From an uncultured beta proteobacterium (GTDB lineage Bacteria; Pseudomonadota; Gammaproteobacteria; Burkholderiales; SG8-39), in assembly GCA_902826155.1 (NCBI GenBank), contig CADEDU010000033.1:1-62271 (forward strand): DNA of 62,271 bases. Direction: 5' to 3'. The translations under genes were made by a program, and so were the position numbers. How positions within the stretch are numbered: position 1 is the first letter of the stretch; each line of letters begins with the position of its first letter. Below the pieces are notes generated by a model, which was not told where the DNA came from, did not search any database, and saw only the letters and a list, made by a program, of their open reading frames with translations. Positions 47,717 through 56,855 of this stretch are shown piece after piece.

Positions 47717-48940
47717 TTAGACGTCGGGTTGATTGAAGCCTGCGGTGACGGTCTTGATCTCGCGCATGCGCGGCAGCACGTGCTTGCCGAACAGCGTGAG
47801 GCTCTTCTTGGTTTCTTCGTGCGTCATGAAACCGGAGCGGCCCACCATCGCCAGATGGTCGAAGCCACCGACCGTGTCGTAGAACTTCTTGATCTGCTCG
47901 TACACGGTGTCTGGGCTGCCGCAGAACAGGATGCCGCGCTGCATCGCCTGCTCGGCATTGATGTTCATCAGCAACTGCGCGTTGGCGGAGGCGGACAACT
48001 GACCACCTCCGCCCCCGGCGTTTGGACGCGGCTTGGTGCGATAGATCCCCGGCGCGGCCTCAGGCGGCGCGTTCCCAGGTAGCAACGGCCCGAACTGCGG
48101 CGCCGATTTCAGGCTCGTGTTCAGGAACCACAACAACTTAGCGCCGACGCGCAGACCTTCTTCGTGCGTGTCGCCCACGGCCACCAGCGCGGCGTACGCA
48201 AAACGATCGGTGGTCGGCTTGGGCATGCCAGCTTCACGGCGCGCCTTGCGATTGGCGGCGAACGCCATCTTCGTGCCCTCCGGTCCGCGCAGCACCAGGA
48301 TCTGCACGATGTCGCGCCGACCGACATCAGCCGATGTCGACGCATCGCCGGTCGCGGCCCACATGCGCGGCAGCCCTTGCTGGTAGGGGCGCGGCCAGAT
48401 GTTCACGTGCCGATGGGTGAAATGCTTGCCTTCCCAGCTGAACGGCCCGTCCTGATAGGTGAGCGCCTTGGAGATGAGATCGATCGCCTCCCAGTAGCGC
48501 TCGCCGTTGTTGATCGGGTTGGCCTGGTTGGAGGCGTACTCGGTCAGGCCGGACTTCACGAAGCCCAACTCGAGCCTGCCGCGCGAGAGCACGTCGGCAG
48601 TGGCATATTCCTCGGCGATACGCACAGGATCGGGCCGCAAGGTCACCAGCGTGCCGAGCGACATCACCTGCACCTTGCGCGTCTGCGACGCAAGGATCGC
48701 GAGCAGCATCGGATTGGCGCCGAGCAGCGAGTTGATGCCGGCGTGGTGCTCGGTGCACACCACGTTGATGCCCAACTCGTCGCACAGCAGATATTCGGCG
48801 ATCGATTCGTCGAACAGGGTCGCGGCGATCTTGGGATCGCAATACTTGTTTGGCAGGCTCGCGCGCACCGAGTCAGCGGCGTCGAGCACGTCCTGCGGCA
48901 CGAACGGATATGTCACTTCGGTCTGAAACCAGGCGTCCAT
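47717..48940 (-). CDS. luciferase-like (LLM) flavin-dependent monooxygenase
   Basis: The protein is 407 residues long; ATG 48940 has TGAGGTTC upstream. TIM-barrel LLM features include VVCTEHHAGINSLLGANPML, RDIVQILVLRGPEGTK and a final GGFDHLAMVGRSGFM. It needs reduced FMN from a separate reductase, which is absent in the window. A Gly/Ala/Pro linker (about 300-315) marks an insertion, possibly family-normal. It lies 24 bases after the alpha/beta hydrolase gene and three bases before frmA, so the product may be an aldehyde such as formaldehyde. Substrate unknown. Confidence 0.9.
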   Translation of the reverse strand: MDAWFQTEVTYPFVPQDVLDAADSVRASLPNKYCDPKIAATLFDESIAEYLLCDELGINVVCTEHHAGINSLLGANPMLLAILASQTRKVQVMSLGTLVTLRPDPVRIAEEYATADVLSRGRLELGFVKSGLTEYASNQANPINNGERYWEAIDLISKALTYQDGPFSWEGKHFTHRHVNIWPRPYQQGLPRMWAATGDASTSADVGRRDIVQILVLRGPEGTKMAFAANRKARREAGMPKPTTDRFAYAALVAVGDTHEEGLRVGAKLLWFLNTSLKSAPQFGPLLPGNAPPEAAPGIYRTKPRPNAGGGGGQLSASANAQLLMNINAEQAMQRGILFCGSPDTVYEQIKKFYDTVGGFDHLAMVGRSGFMTHEETKKSLTLFGKHVLPRMREIKTVTAGFNQPDV

Positions 48941-48964
48941 TGCTTGAACCTCAGTTCTTGAATC

Positions 48965-49759
48965 TCAACGCTTGAGAAATGCACTCACGCGCTCGGCGAA
49001 CGCGCGCGGCTGCTCGATCTCGGGGTGGTGACCCGCCTCGGGGATGATCTCGAAGCGCGCGCCCGGAATCGCCTTGGCATAGGCCTCACCGTATGAGGGC
49101 TTGACGATGCCGTCGGATGCGCCCCACAGCACCAGCGTCTGTGCCTTGATGTTGGGCAGCCAGCGCATGAGTTGCGGGTTGTACAGATACGGATGCCAGC
49201 CATAGCGGCACAACGCCTCGCGATTGCGCGCGATGGTGACCAGCTCGTCGTCTTCGAGATCGTCGTATTTCGGCGCCGAGTTGGCCACGTCGTGCCAGCT
49301 GCGCGCGCGCGCCTCGTCGGGGTGCTTGTTGAACACATCGAAGATGTCGGGCGTTTCGCGATCGCTCACCTTGATGCCCACTGCGTCGGCCAGCACCAGC
49401 TTGTCGATACGCCGGCCCAGTTTCACCGCCAGCTCGGCCGCGAGCCAGCCGCCGAACGACAGGCCGATGAGCGAGAGGCGTTCATGCGGCAGGCCGTTGA
49501 TCAGCTCGATGTACAGATGGACGATGTCGTACACCGTCTCGAAGTCCTTCGGGCGCGCCGATCGTCCGAAACCCGGATGCGTCGGCGCGAGGATCTCGGC
49601 GGTGTCGCCGAGCTGTTGCAGGAAGGGTGCGTTGGGCGAAACGTTGTTGAAGCCATGCAGAAGCAGCACCGGGCGTCCTTTGCCGTGGCGCACGACTTCC
49701 AGTTCGATGCCGGCGACGCTGAGTCGATCGGCCGATGAAGATTGAGTTGCAGTCGTCAT
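48965..49759 (-). CDS. alpha/beta hydrolase, MhpC-like
   Basis: The protein is 264 residues long; ATG 49759 (MTTATQSSSADRLSVAG) is near CAGGACCATCC, and longer starts are out of character. It has GRPVLLLHGFNNVSPNAPFL, nucleophile elbow GLSFGG, Asp in WGASDGIVKP and His in EAGHHPEIEQP. The layout fits C-C bond hydrolases of ring-cleavage routes and other esterases. It is the first gene of the operon with the LLM monooxygenase and frmA. Confidence 0.88.
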   Translation of the reverse strand: MTTATQSSSADRLSVAGIELEVVRHGKGRPVLLLHGFNNVSPNAPFLQQLGDTAEILAPTHPGFGRSARPKDFETVYDIVHLYIELINGLPHERLSLIGLSFGGWLAAELAVKLGRRIDKLVLADAVGIKVSDRETPDIFDVFNKHPDEARARSWHDVANSAPKYDDLEDDELVTIARNREALCRYGWHPYLYNPQLMRWLPNIKAQTLVLWGASDGIVKPSYGEAYAKAIPGARFEIIPEAGHHPEIEQPRAFAERVSAFLKR

Positions 49760-49923
49760 GGATGGTCCTGATGAAACACGACTCCGACTTCTACCCCGGA
49801 CTGACGCACAGGCGCAACCCATCCGCCGGGGGCACGATGGACGACGCGCGGCGCTAGCATCGGCACGACGCTCGCGTCCGGTCGCCGGACCCGGCGCCGT
49901 CCATCGCAAAGGAGGCCACGATC

Positions 49924-50710
49924 ATGCTGCAAGGGAAAAACGCGCTCATTACCGGCTCGTTGGACGGCATCGGCTTTGCCATCGCCGAGGCGTTGGCGCG
50001 CAAGGGCTGCAACGTCATGCTGAACGGGTTCGGCGAAGACAGCCTGATCCGCGAGCGCGTGGGGCAACTCGCATCGCTTGGGATACGCGCCGACTATCAT
50101 GGTGCCGACATCGCCGACCCGGCACAGATCGAGGACATGGTGACCACGACCGAGCGTCGCATCGGCGCGATCGATATCGTGGTCAACAACGCCGTGACCC
50201 GCCACTACGCCAATATCGAAGACTATCCGGTCGAGAAGTGGAACTACGCGCTGGCGGTGAATCTGTCGGCGCCGTTCCACATCATCCGACGCACGTTCTC
50301 AGGAATGAAGCAACGCAAGTGGGGGCGCATCATCAACCTTGCCTCGAACTACGGCGTCGCCGGCACGCCGCGGCGGGCCGATTACGTCTCGACCAAGCAT
50401 GGATTGGTGGGACTCACCAAAGTGATTGATTGCGCTGGAAGGCCTGCACTACAACATCACCTGCAACGCGATCTGTCCGGGTGCGACGTACACGCCCAAT
50501 GCACGCAAGCTGGTCGCGCAGCGCATGCTTGACAAGAACCTTTCGGAGGAAGACGCCAAGGCCGACTACATGGCCGGGCGCCAGCCTTCGCGCCGATTCA
50601 TCCCACCCGCCAAGGTCGGTGCGCTGGCAGCATTTCTGTGCAGCGAAGAGGCCAGCGAGATCACCGGCTCGCCGATTCCCATCGACGGTGGATGGCTAGC
50701 CAATTCCTGA
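49924..50710 (+). pseudogene. SDR similar to 3-hydroxybutyrate dehydrogenase, broken by a 4-bp duplication
   Basis: The start is clear (GGAGGCCACGATC then ATG). The first frame gives LQGKNALITGSLDGIGFA, catalytic YVSTK and GLVGLTKVI, then shifts at GATTGATT (50424-50431), a tandem GATT duplication. The next frame continues ALEGLHYNITCNAICPG and RQPSRRFIPPAKVGALAAF to IPIDGGWLANS. Removing one GATT restores a complete protein of about 260 residues resembling 3-hydroxybutyrate dehydrogenases. It may be a recent pseudogene or a sequence error. The presence of phaC elsewhere would give such an enzyme a use, but its substrate is not proven. Confidence 0.85.
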
Positions 50711-50883
50711 GGAGGCGGCCCGTACATTCCCTGGCGCGGATGCTGGGCGAGTAGTACGGCTCCACGCCGTCCGTCCCTACCGTGGGGGGTAGCTGACGCA
50801 TTGCGTTGGTGCTTCACTCGATGCTGTCGCACGCCGCGGCGCTGAAGCGCCGGCTCATCGCCGCTCCCGAAGGCAGAGGTCCG

Positions 50884-51672
50884 ATGGAATCCGCTCAAGT
50901 GCTGCGCGCCGCGCAACTGTTCGTCAATGCACGCCGCAATGGCGCGCTCATCCGCGAGCTGCCCGCTGAATGCAAGCCGCGCAACACGGCCGAGGTCAAC
51001 GCGATCGTCGATGCCGTCACTGCGTTGCTCGACGAGCCGATCGCAGGCTGGAAGATCGGCTTCATGTACAGCCCGCGTCAGAAGCCCTTCATCTGCCCGA
51101 TATTCGCATCGCGACTGTTCAACAGCCCGGCGCGCGTGCCGCTGTCGCTCACGCCGGGGTGCAAGATCGAACCGGAGATCTCGTTTCGATTGCTCGCTGA
51201 CCTACCGCCGCGCGCGAACCCGTATCGGGCCGACGAGGTGGCTGAGGTGCTGACCGCGTCCGCCTCGCTCGAGATCGTCGACACGCGTTTCGACACCAGC
51301 CATCGCACCATCCGGCAAATGCTCGACGATCGCGCCGCCCGCTTCGAAGCGTGGGCCGATCACAACGTCTGCGGTGCCTATGTCGTAAGTGAGGCGCGGC
51401 GCGACTGGCAGCAGTTCGATTTCGCCGCGATGCGCGCGGTGATGCGCACGCCCGATCGCGTGCTCGTCGATACGGTCGGCGGGCATGCATTCGTCGATCC
51501 GTTCCTGCCGTGTGTCGTCCTCGCCAACGAGATGCGCCATCGTGGCGGCATGCGCGCGGGCCAGATCATGGTCACCGGCTCGTTCAGCGGATTCTTCGAA
51601 GTCAAGCCCGATGAATCGGTCAGCGCCGAGTTCGCCGGTTTCGGCTCGGCGAGCGCAACGTTCGTAAGCTGA
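50884..51672 (+). CDS. 2-keto-4-pentenoate hydratase-like protein (MhpD family)
   Basis: The protein is 262 residues long; ATG 50884 follows GCAGAGGTCC. Family segments include AGWKIGFM, metal-binding EPEISFRL and VTGSFSGFFEVKPDE at the end. MhpD-type enzymes hydrate 2-oxopent-4-enoate in meta-cleavage routes; relatives are decarboxylases of 4-oxalocrotonate. It lies 173 bases after the broken SDR gene and 46 bases before a Bug receptor. It supports an aromatic breakdown theme for this stretch. Confidence 0.88.
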   Translation: MESAQVLRAAQLFVNARRNGALIRELPAECKPRNTAEVNAIVDAVTALLDEPIAGWKIGFMYSPRQKPFICPIFASRLFNSPARVPLSLTPGCKIEPEISFRLLADLPPRANPYRADEVAEVLTASASLEIVDTRFDTSHRTIRQMLDDRAARFEAWADHNVCGAYVVSEARRDWQQFDFAAMRAVMRTPDRVLVDTVGGHAFVDPFLPCVVLANEMRHRGGMRAGQIMVTGSFSGFFEVKPDESVSAEFAGFGSASATFVS

Positions 51673-51718
51673 GCCGGGCGCACGCTCGGCCGGTCTCACC
51701 AACAAGGAGGAGCAGGCA

Positions 51719-52693
51719 ATGCACGCATTCGCAATGCACATGGCGATGTTGACGCTGACCACGGCCGCGCTGGCAGCGGCCGGGGGGAATGCATGGGCGC
51801 AGGCCTATCCGAACAAGCCGATCCGGGTGCTGGTGCCGTTCGGGCCTGGCGCGCCCTCGGATGCGGTGATCCGCTGGCTCGCCGATCGCGTCACGCGCGC
51901 CACCGGCGCGACCTTCATCGTCGACAACCGCGTCGGCGCCAACGGCATGCTCGCGGCGCGCGAGACGGCAAAGGCGGCACCCGATGGCTACACGATGATG
52001 ATCTCGTCGAACTCGGCGCACGCCGCGAACATGTACTTGTACAAGGAGCCGGGCTACCACCCGATCAAGGATTTCGCGCCGATCACCGGCGTGACCAAGA
52101 ACCCGCACGTGCTGGTGATCCGCTCGAGTCTGCCGGTGCAGAATCTGAAGGCGTTCATCGACTACGGCAAAGCCAATCCCGACAAACTCAATTTCGGCGC
52201 GGGCAACACCGGCGCGATCGGCAATGCCGCGCTGCTGATGGGCCACGGCGGGTTCAAGGCGGTGAGCGTCACATATAAGAGCCCACCGCAGGCGGTGCTC
52301 GATCTGGTTGCCGGGCGCGTCGACTTCACCACGATCGATTACTTCGTCGTCGCCGAGCAAATTCGCAGTGGGCAGTTGCGCGCGCTGGGCGTGACGTCCA
52401 CTACGCGCATCAAGGCGCTGCCCGACGTGCCGGCAGTGGCCGAGACCCTGCCTGGCTACGAGCTGCTCGGCTGGCTGGCGACGTTTGCGCCCGCTGGCAC
52501 GCCGCCGGAGGTCGTCGGGCGCCTGAACAAGCTGTTCACCGACGTGCTCCGCTCAGCCGAGGCCGCGGAGCATTTCGAAAAGCAAGGTGTGAATATCTTC
52601 GCATCGACCCCGGCCGAACTGGGCGCGTTCGTCGCGCAGCAGATTCCCCACTGGCACGACGTGTTGTCGAAAGCCGGCGTCGAGCGGCAGTAG
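51719..52693 (+). CDS. Bug/TctC-family periplasmic receptor
   Basis: The protein is 324 residues long with ACAAGGAGGAGCAGGCA before the ATG. The signal peptide is cleaved near NAWAQAYPN. It has KPIRVLVPFGPGAPSDAVIR, KAAPDGYTMM and a VTYKSPPQAVLDLVAG segment where most receptors have VPYKG. Probably co-transcribed with the hydratase upstream and the SDR four bases downstream. It would bind the imported substrate of this mini-pathway. Confidence 0.93.
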   Translation: MHAFAMHMAMLTLTTAALAAAGGNAWAQAYPNKPIRVLVPFGPGAPSDAVIRWLADRVTRATGATFIVDNRVGANGMLAARETAKAAPDGYTMMISSNSAHAANMYLYKEPGYHPIKDFAPITGVTKNPHVLVIRSSLPVQNLKAFIDYGKANPDKLNFGAGNTGAIGNAALLMGHGGFKAVSVTYKSPPQAVLDLVAGRVDFTTIDYFVVAEQIRSGQLRALGVTSTTRIKALPDVPAVAETLPGYELLGWLATFAPAGTPPEVVGRLNKLFTDVLRSAEAAEHFEKQGVNIFASTPAELGAFVAQQIPHWHDVLSKAGVERQ

Positions 52694-52697
52694 CGCG

Positions 52698-53435
52698 ATG
52701 ACGCTTGGCGGCAAAGTCGCGGTCATCACCGGGGCCGGATCGGGGATCGGCAAAGCGAGTGCCATCGCGCTCGCAAATAACGGCGCACGCGTCATCGCCA
52801 CGGATATCGACGCAGCAAGCGCGCGTTCGGTATGCGAGCTCATTCGAGCCGGCGGTGGCGAAGCGAGCGATTTCACGCTCGACGTCGCCGACTCGCATGC
52901 GGTGACGCAGCTCTGTACGAAGGTGCAGCACGCGTTCGGCCGCATCGACGTGCTGGTGCATAGCGCCGGCATCTGTCCGCGCAAACCGTTCCTGGAGATG
53001 AGCGATAGCGACTGGCGCGCGGTGCTCAGCGTCAACCTCGATGGCACGTTCTTCGTCACGCGTGAGGTCGCGAAGGTCATGGCGGCGCAACGCTCCGGCA
53101 CGATGATCCTCATCACCTCGGACCGCGGCGTGCACGGCAGCATCGACTACGCGCACTACGCCGCCGCCAAGGGCGGCATGATCGCGCTCACCAAGAGCCT
53201 GGCGCTGACGCTGGGCAAGTACGGCGTCACGGTGAACGGGGTCAACCCGGGGCTGACCGATACGCCGCTGGGGCGTGCGGCCAATCCGCAGTGGGAGGAC
53301 AAGAAATCGATCGACGTGCTGGGTAACGTGAGCGAGCCCGACGAGATCGCGCAGATCGTGTCGTTTCTGGCCGGTGCGGCCGGCGGGTTCATGACCGGCC
53401 AGATCGTATCGACGCGGATGCGCTACGGCGCGTGA
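52698..53435 (+). CDS. short-chain dehydrogenase/reductase
   Basis: The protein is 245 residues long. It has the cofactor motif TGAGSGIG (11-18), NAG-like HSAG in VLVHSAGICPR, the serine of ITSDRG and catalytic YAAAK. The C-terminus ends STRMRYGA, where many SDRs have a Gly-Gly turn. It starts four bases after the receptor stop, so it belongs to the same operon. The likely reaction is alcohol/ketone interconversion with NAD(P). Its end overlaps the convergent LysR-like gene by 13 bases. Confidence 0.92.
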   Translation: MTLGGKVAVITGAGSGIGKASAIALANNGARVIATDIDAASARSVCELIRAGGGEASDFTLDVADSHAVTQLCTKVQHAFGRIDVLVHSAGICPRKPFLEMSDSDWRAVLSVNLDGTFFVTREVAKVMAAQRSGTMILITSDRGVHGSIDYAHYAAAKGGMIALTKSLALTLGKYGVTVNGVNPGLTDTPLGRAANPQWEDKKSIDVLGNVSEPDEIAQIVSFLAGAAGGFMTGQIVSTRMRYGA

Positions 53436-54100
53436 CGGAGAAACAGTTCGGCATGCGCGATCATCAGATCGCGCAGCGCCTCGGCGGCTGCGCGAACCAG
53501 TTCCAGATCACGTGCGGCATGCCGGTCGTAGACGATCCAGGTCGCCTGCGTGGCGACAGGGCTCGGAAAGACCGGAACCAGGTTGGAAAAATTGATCGCC
53601 GCGATGCTCGGAATCACGCCGATGCCTTCGCCGGCCGCGATGACCTGCGCCGCCACTTCGGGGTTCTGCACGCGCGTCGCCCTGGTCGACGGGCCGCAGC
53701 GGTCTTCGATCCAACGCGGCCCTGGCACCCGATGCAGCGCCGCACCGTACAAGACCAGACGATGGTTGGTGAGCTCGTCGACGGAAGTAATCGCGCCGTG
53801 ATCGGCGAGATAGCCCTTCGATGCGAAGGCGAGCCAGCCCAGGTCGGCCGATTGCAGGCTGACGATATTCGCGTCGCGGGTGGGAAACATGCGCACGGCG
53901 ATGTCGGCATCACCGCGTGCCAGATCGACCGTGCGATTGGCACCGCTGAATTGCAAGGCCATTTCGGGATGGCGTGCGTGCAGTGCGGACACGATCCGCT
54001 CGAGCGGCGCGACGAACGCAGTCGGGCACGTCACGCGCAATGAGGTTGCATGCGCCGGGCCGGGCTGGAGGATCTCGGATGCGGGCCGATCAGTGGACAT
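53423..54100 (-). CDS. LysR-type effector-binding domain without HTH domain
   Basis: The protein is 225 residues long. From LRVTCPTAFVAPLERIV onward it matches the effector-binding part of LysR regulators, with GDADIAVRMF and AAGEGIGVIPSIAAINF. The DNA-binding helix-turn-helix of about 60 residues that should precede it is missing. A TGA stop lies three codons upstream of the ATG, and no HTH-like sequence is seen in the other minus-strand frames up to the divergent start at 54226. It is probably a remnant, or it works as a DNA-free modulator. It is divergent from the amidohydrolase gene. Confidence 0.8.
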   Translation of the reverse strand: MSTDRPASEILQPGPAHATSLRVTCPTAFVAPLERIVSALHARHPEMALQFSGANRTVDLARGDADIAVRMFPTRDANIVSLQSADLGWLAFASKGYLADHGAITSVDELTNHRLVLYGAALHRVPGPRWIEDRCGPSTRATRVQNPEVAAQVIAAGEGIGVIPSIAAINFSNLVPVFPSPVATQATWIVYDRHAARDLELVRAAAEALRDLMIAHAELFLRHAP

Positions 54101-54225
54101 CTCGAATCAGTCTTGCGCGCCTGCGCGAGTCACGATGGGAGCTCGGGTCGAACAAGGTACATTCGCACAACCGGGGCGGGTGACTATAGGCCAGCCCCCG
54201 TCGCCCACCAAAGGAATCCTCCCGC

Positions 54226-55260
54226 ATGCCTCCGCATCGGCACACGGCCGCGCATTCGATCGCGCATTCGGTCGACATCCACGCCCACTACTACCCCGAG
54301 ACCTATCTGCGCTTGATGGGCGAGCAAGGCGGGCCGTTCCAGGCCGGATGCGACTGGTCGGGTCCACGCGGTCCGCGCATGAAGGTGGGGAAATACCTGT
54401 CCATCCCGTTGGAGCGCAAGTTCATCGACCTGGAAGAACGCATTCGTGCGATGGACGAAACCGGCGTGTCGGTGCAAGTGCTCTCGCTCACGCTGCCGAT
54501 GGTGTACTGGGCAGGCCGCGACCTGGGTGAACGCCTGTGCCGGGCATTCAACGATGCGCTGGTGAGCGCGCATGAGAAATATCCCGAGCGATTGTTCGGC
54601 TTCGCAGTGCTGCCGATGCATGAACCCGATCTCGCGGTGAAGGAGATCGATCGCATCGCCAAGCTCCCGGGCATGCGTGGTGTGTATTGCGCCACACGCG
54701 TACTCGATCGCGAATTGTCGAACGAAGCCTTCTACCCGGTCTACGAAAGATTGGCCGAATGCGGATTGCCGCTGTTCCTACATCCGCTGTGGGTGATCGG
54801 CGAAGAGCGTCTTGACCGGCACCGTCTGGACAACGCCCTGGGTAATCCGTTCGACACCGCGGTGGCGGCCTCGTACCTGATCCTGGACGGTGTGATCGAC
54901 CGCTTTCCGAACCTGCAGATTTGCCTGCCGCACGCCGGCGGCGCGCTCATGTCGGTGATCGGCCGCGTGCATCACGCCTGGTCGACCCAGCCTGCGCTGG
55001 TGGAGAAGCGTCCGCACGGTCCGCTGCACTATCTGCGCCGGTTCTATTACGACACCATCAGTCATTCGCCGTCGCTGCTACGCTTTCTCATTGACGAGGT
55101 CGGTGCCGACCGCGTGATGCTGGGCAGCGACTTCTGCTACGCAATGGGCTATGAGCGCCCGGTCGAGGTGGTGACGAACCATCCGCGTATCAGCGCCGCC
55201 GAGCAGTCGCTGATTCTGGCGGGCAATGCCGAGCGGCTGCTGCGATTGGGTACGGCCTGA
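54226..55260 (+). CDS. amidohydrolase family 2 protein (ACMSD-like)
   Basis: The protein is 344 residues long with AAAGGAATCC upstream. Metal-binding motif VDIHAHYYPETY lies at the start, then HPLWV, PHAGGAL and LGSDF at the end. This is the TIM-barrel amidohydrolase type of ACMSD, gamma-resorcylate decarboxylase and oxalomesaconate hydratase-like proteins. It would decarboxylate or hydrate an aromatic-derived acid. A Bug receptor gene follows after 20 bases, so uptake and catalysis are probably linked. Confidence 0.9.
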   Translation: MPPHRHTAAHSIAHSVDIHAHYYPETYLRLMGEQGGPFQAGCDWSGPRGPRMKVGKYLSIPLERKFIDLEERIRAMDETGVSVQVLSLTLPMVYWAGRDLGERLCRAFNDALVSAHEKYPERLFGFAVLPMHEPDLAVKEIDRIAKLPGMRGVYCATRVLDRELSNEAFYPVYERLAECGLPLFLHPLWVIGEERLDRHRLDNALGNPFDTAVAASYLILDGVIDRFPNLQICLPHAGGALMSVIGRVHHAWSTQPALVEKRPHGPLHYLRRFYYDTISHSPSLLRFLIDEVGADRVMLGSDFCYAMGYERPVEVVTNHPRISAAEQSLILAGNAERLLRLGTA

Positions 55261-55280
55261 TTACTCAAGGAGACTTCTAG

Positions 55281-56306
55281 ATGTGGAATTCGAAGCGCAC
55301 AGGGCGTTACGCGGGGTTCGAAATGCCGAAGCGTCGTAGCTTGAAGCGGCTCACCGCTGCGCTGTTGGGCGTGATGGCCGTTGCCGCGAGCACGAGTTCG
55401 ACGGCGCAATTTCCCGAAAAGCCCATCCGACTGATCGTGCCGCAGGCGGCCGGCAGCGCCACCGACAACATCGGGCGTCTGTACGCCTCGGAGCTGGGCA
55501 AGGTGCTCAATCAGCAGATCGTGGTGGAGAACCGGCCCGGCGGCGGCTTCACGATCGGGCTCGATGTCGTCGCCAAGGCTGCGCCCGACGGCTACACGCT
55601 CGGCGTGGGTCCGATCGGAGCGATGGCGATCGCGCCGAACATGCTCGCGAAGATCCCCTACAGCATCGAGCGGGATTTCCAGCCGGTCATCATCCTGTCG
55701 CGCGGGCATCTGCTGCTCGCGGCATCGCCGCATCTGCAGGTGAATTCGGTGAAGGAGCTGATCGAGTACGCCAAGAAGAATCCGGGCAAGCTCTCCAATG
55801 CGTCGTCGGCCACCGGTTCGCCCGGGCACGTTTCGGCCGAGCTGTTCAAGCACATGGCAGGCATTCAGATGACGCACGTGCCGTACAAGGGCGGCGCGAT
55901 GGCGATCAACGATCTCATCGCCGGCAATGTGCACGTGATGATGGAGAGCCTGAATTCGATCTCCCCGCACGCGCGCTCGGGCAAGGTGAAGGCACTGGCC
56001 GTCAGCGGCGCGCGACGCTCGCCGGCATTCCCCGACGTGCCCACGGTGGCGGAAGCGGGCGTGCCCGGTTACGACGCGCCGACCTGGTCGGGCATCGTCG
56101 GGCCGGCAGGCATTCCACGCCCGATTCTCGATCGGTTGAATGCGGCCTCCAACGAGGCGATTCGCTCGCAGCTGTTCCGTGATCGATTCACGATCATCGG
56201 CGACGACCCGGCTGGTGGAACGCCGGAGGACTTCGCGGCGCTGATCCGTTCGGAGCTCAAGCGCTGGGCGGAGGTGGTGAAGGTGTCGGGGGCGAAACTC
56301 GAGTAG
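55281..56306 (+). CDS. Bug/TctC-family periplasmic receptor
   Basis: The protein is 341 residues long; CAAGGAGACTTCTAG precedes the ATG at 55281, which supports this start over the internal Met15. The signal peptide ends near SSTAQFPEK. It has RLIVPQAAGSATDNIGRLYA, KAAPDGYTLGVG and HVPYKGGAMAINDLIAG. It is in the same operon as the amidohydrolase. It has no dedicated membrane partner nearby. Confidence 0.93.
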   Translation: MWNSKRTGRYAGFEMPKRRSLKRLTAALLGVMAVAASTSSTAQFPEKPIRLIVPQAAGSATDNIGRLYASELGKVLNQQIVVENRPGGGFTIGLDVVAKAAPDGYTLGVGPIGAMAIAPNMLAKIPYSIERDFQPVIILSRGHLLLAASPHLQVNSVKELIEYAKKNPGKLSNASSATGSPGHVSAELFKHMAGIQMTHVPYKGGAMAINDLIAGNVHVMMESLNSISPHARSGKVKALAVSGARRSPAFPDVPTVAEAGVPGYDAPTWSGIVGPAGIPRPILDRLNAASNEAIRSQLFRDRFTIIGDDPAGGTPEDFAALIRSELKRWAEVVKVSGAKLE

Positions 56307-56444
56307 CTAAGTCGTAGCTAAATCGTCCAGATCTGCCTGCCGTCGCGGCGGCGTTGGATCGCGCAGCGCGACCAGCTCAGGTAGATCCAGAACCGGCGGG
56401 TGGTGATCCACATGGCGCGCGCCGCGATTTTCGCGTGGTCGTGT

Positions 56445-56645
56445 TCAGCAGTGTCGGACGCCGCAGCCGTAGCGATCGAGATCGATCGAGCGCGGCAGGG
56501 TGTCGGTCGCACGTTGCAGCACGAACAGGCGTACCGGGCAGGCAGCTTCGCGGTCGGACTCGTCGCCCGGAAAACCGCCGCCGATCACCGCTTCGGACGA
56601 GCCCGCTTCACTGATCGCTGCCTCTAGAACGTACGTCGTAGCCAT
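56445..56645 (-). CDS. possible small hypothetical protein
   Basis: A 66-codon frame starts at ATG 56645 with AGCGAGGTGCACG upstream, a fair ribosome binding site, and has a strong GC bias in third positions (I estimate about three quarters). The protein (MATTYVLEAAISEAGSSEAV...) is unlike anything I recognise. A second frame on the same strand continues to 56318 and might represent a frameshifted extension. The rest of the gap 56307-56855 shows no other gene or motif. Confidence 0.3.
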   Translation of the reverse strand: MATTYVLEAAISEAGSSEAVIGGGFPGDESDREAACPVRLFVLQRATDTLPRSIDLDRYGCGVRHC

Positions 56646-56855
56646 CGTGCACCTCGCTGTTCGGCTGGATGTGGGGTTCGCCCACACTGATTGAGTTGCC
56701 CCGCCTGCGCTGGCGGTTCAACTCGATCCGACCGCAGCGCGCCCGCTGGTTGAGGGAGCGGGGATGCTGCGTCGCAGGGTAGCGAGGCCGATTCACGCGC
56801 CGGTCACGGGCGCGTCGCGATTGGGCTCGGGCCGGCCCACCAATGCTGTTCGCCC

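Noticed and set aside
56318..56512. A 64-codon minus-strand frame in the 56307-56855 gap as a separate gene
   Set aside because: No ribosome binding site and no recognisable pattern; mentioned only as a possible extension of the small frame beside it.
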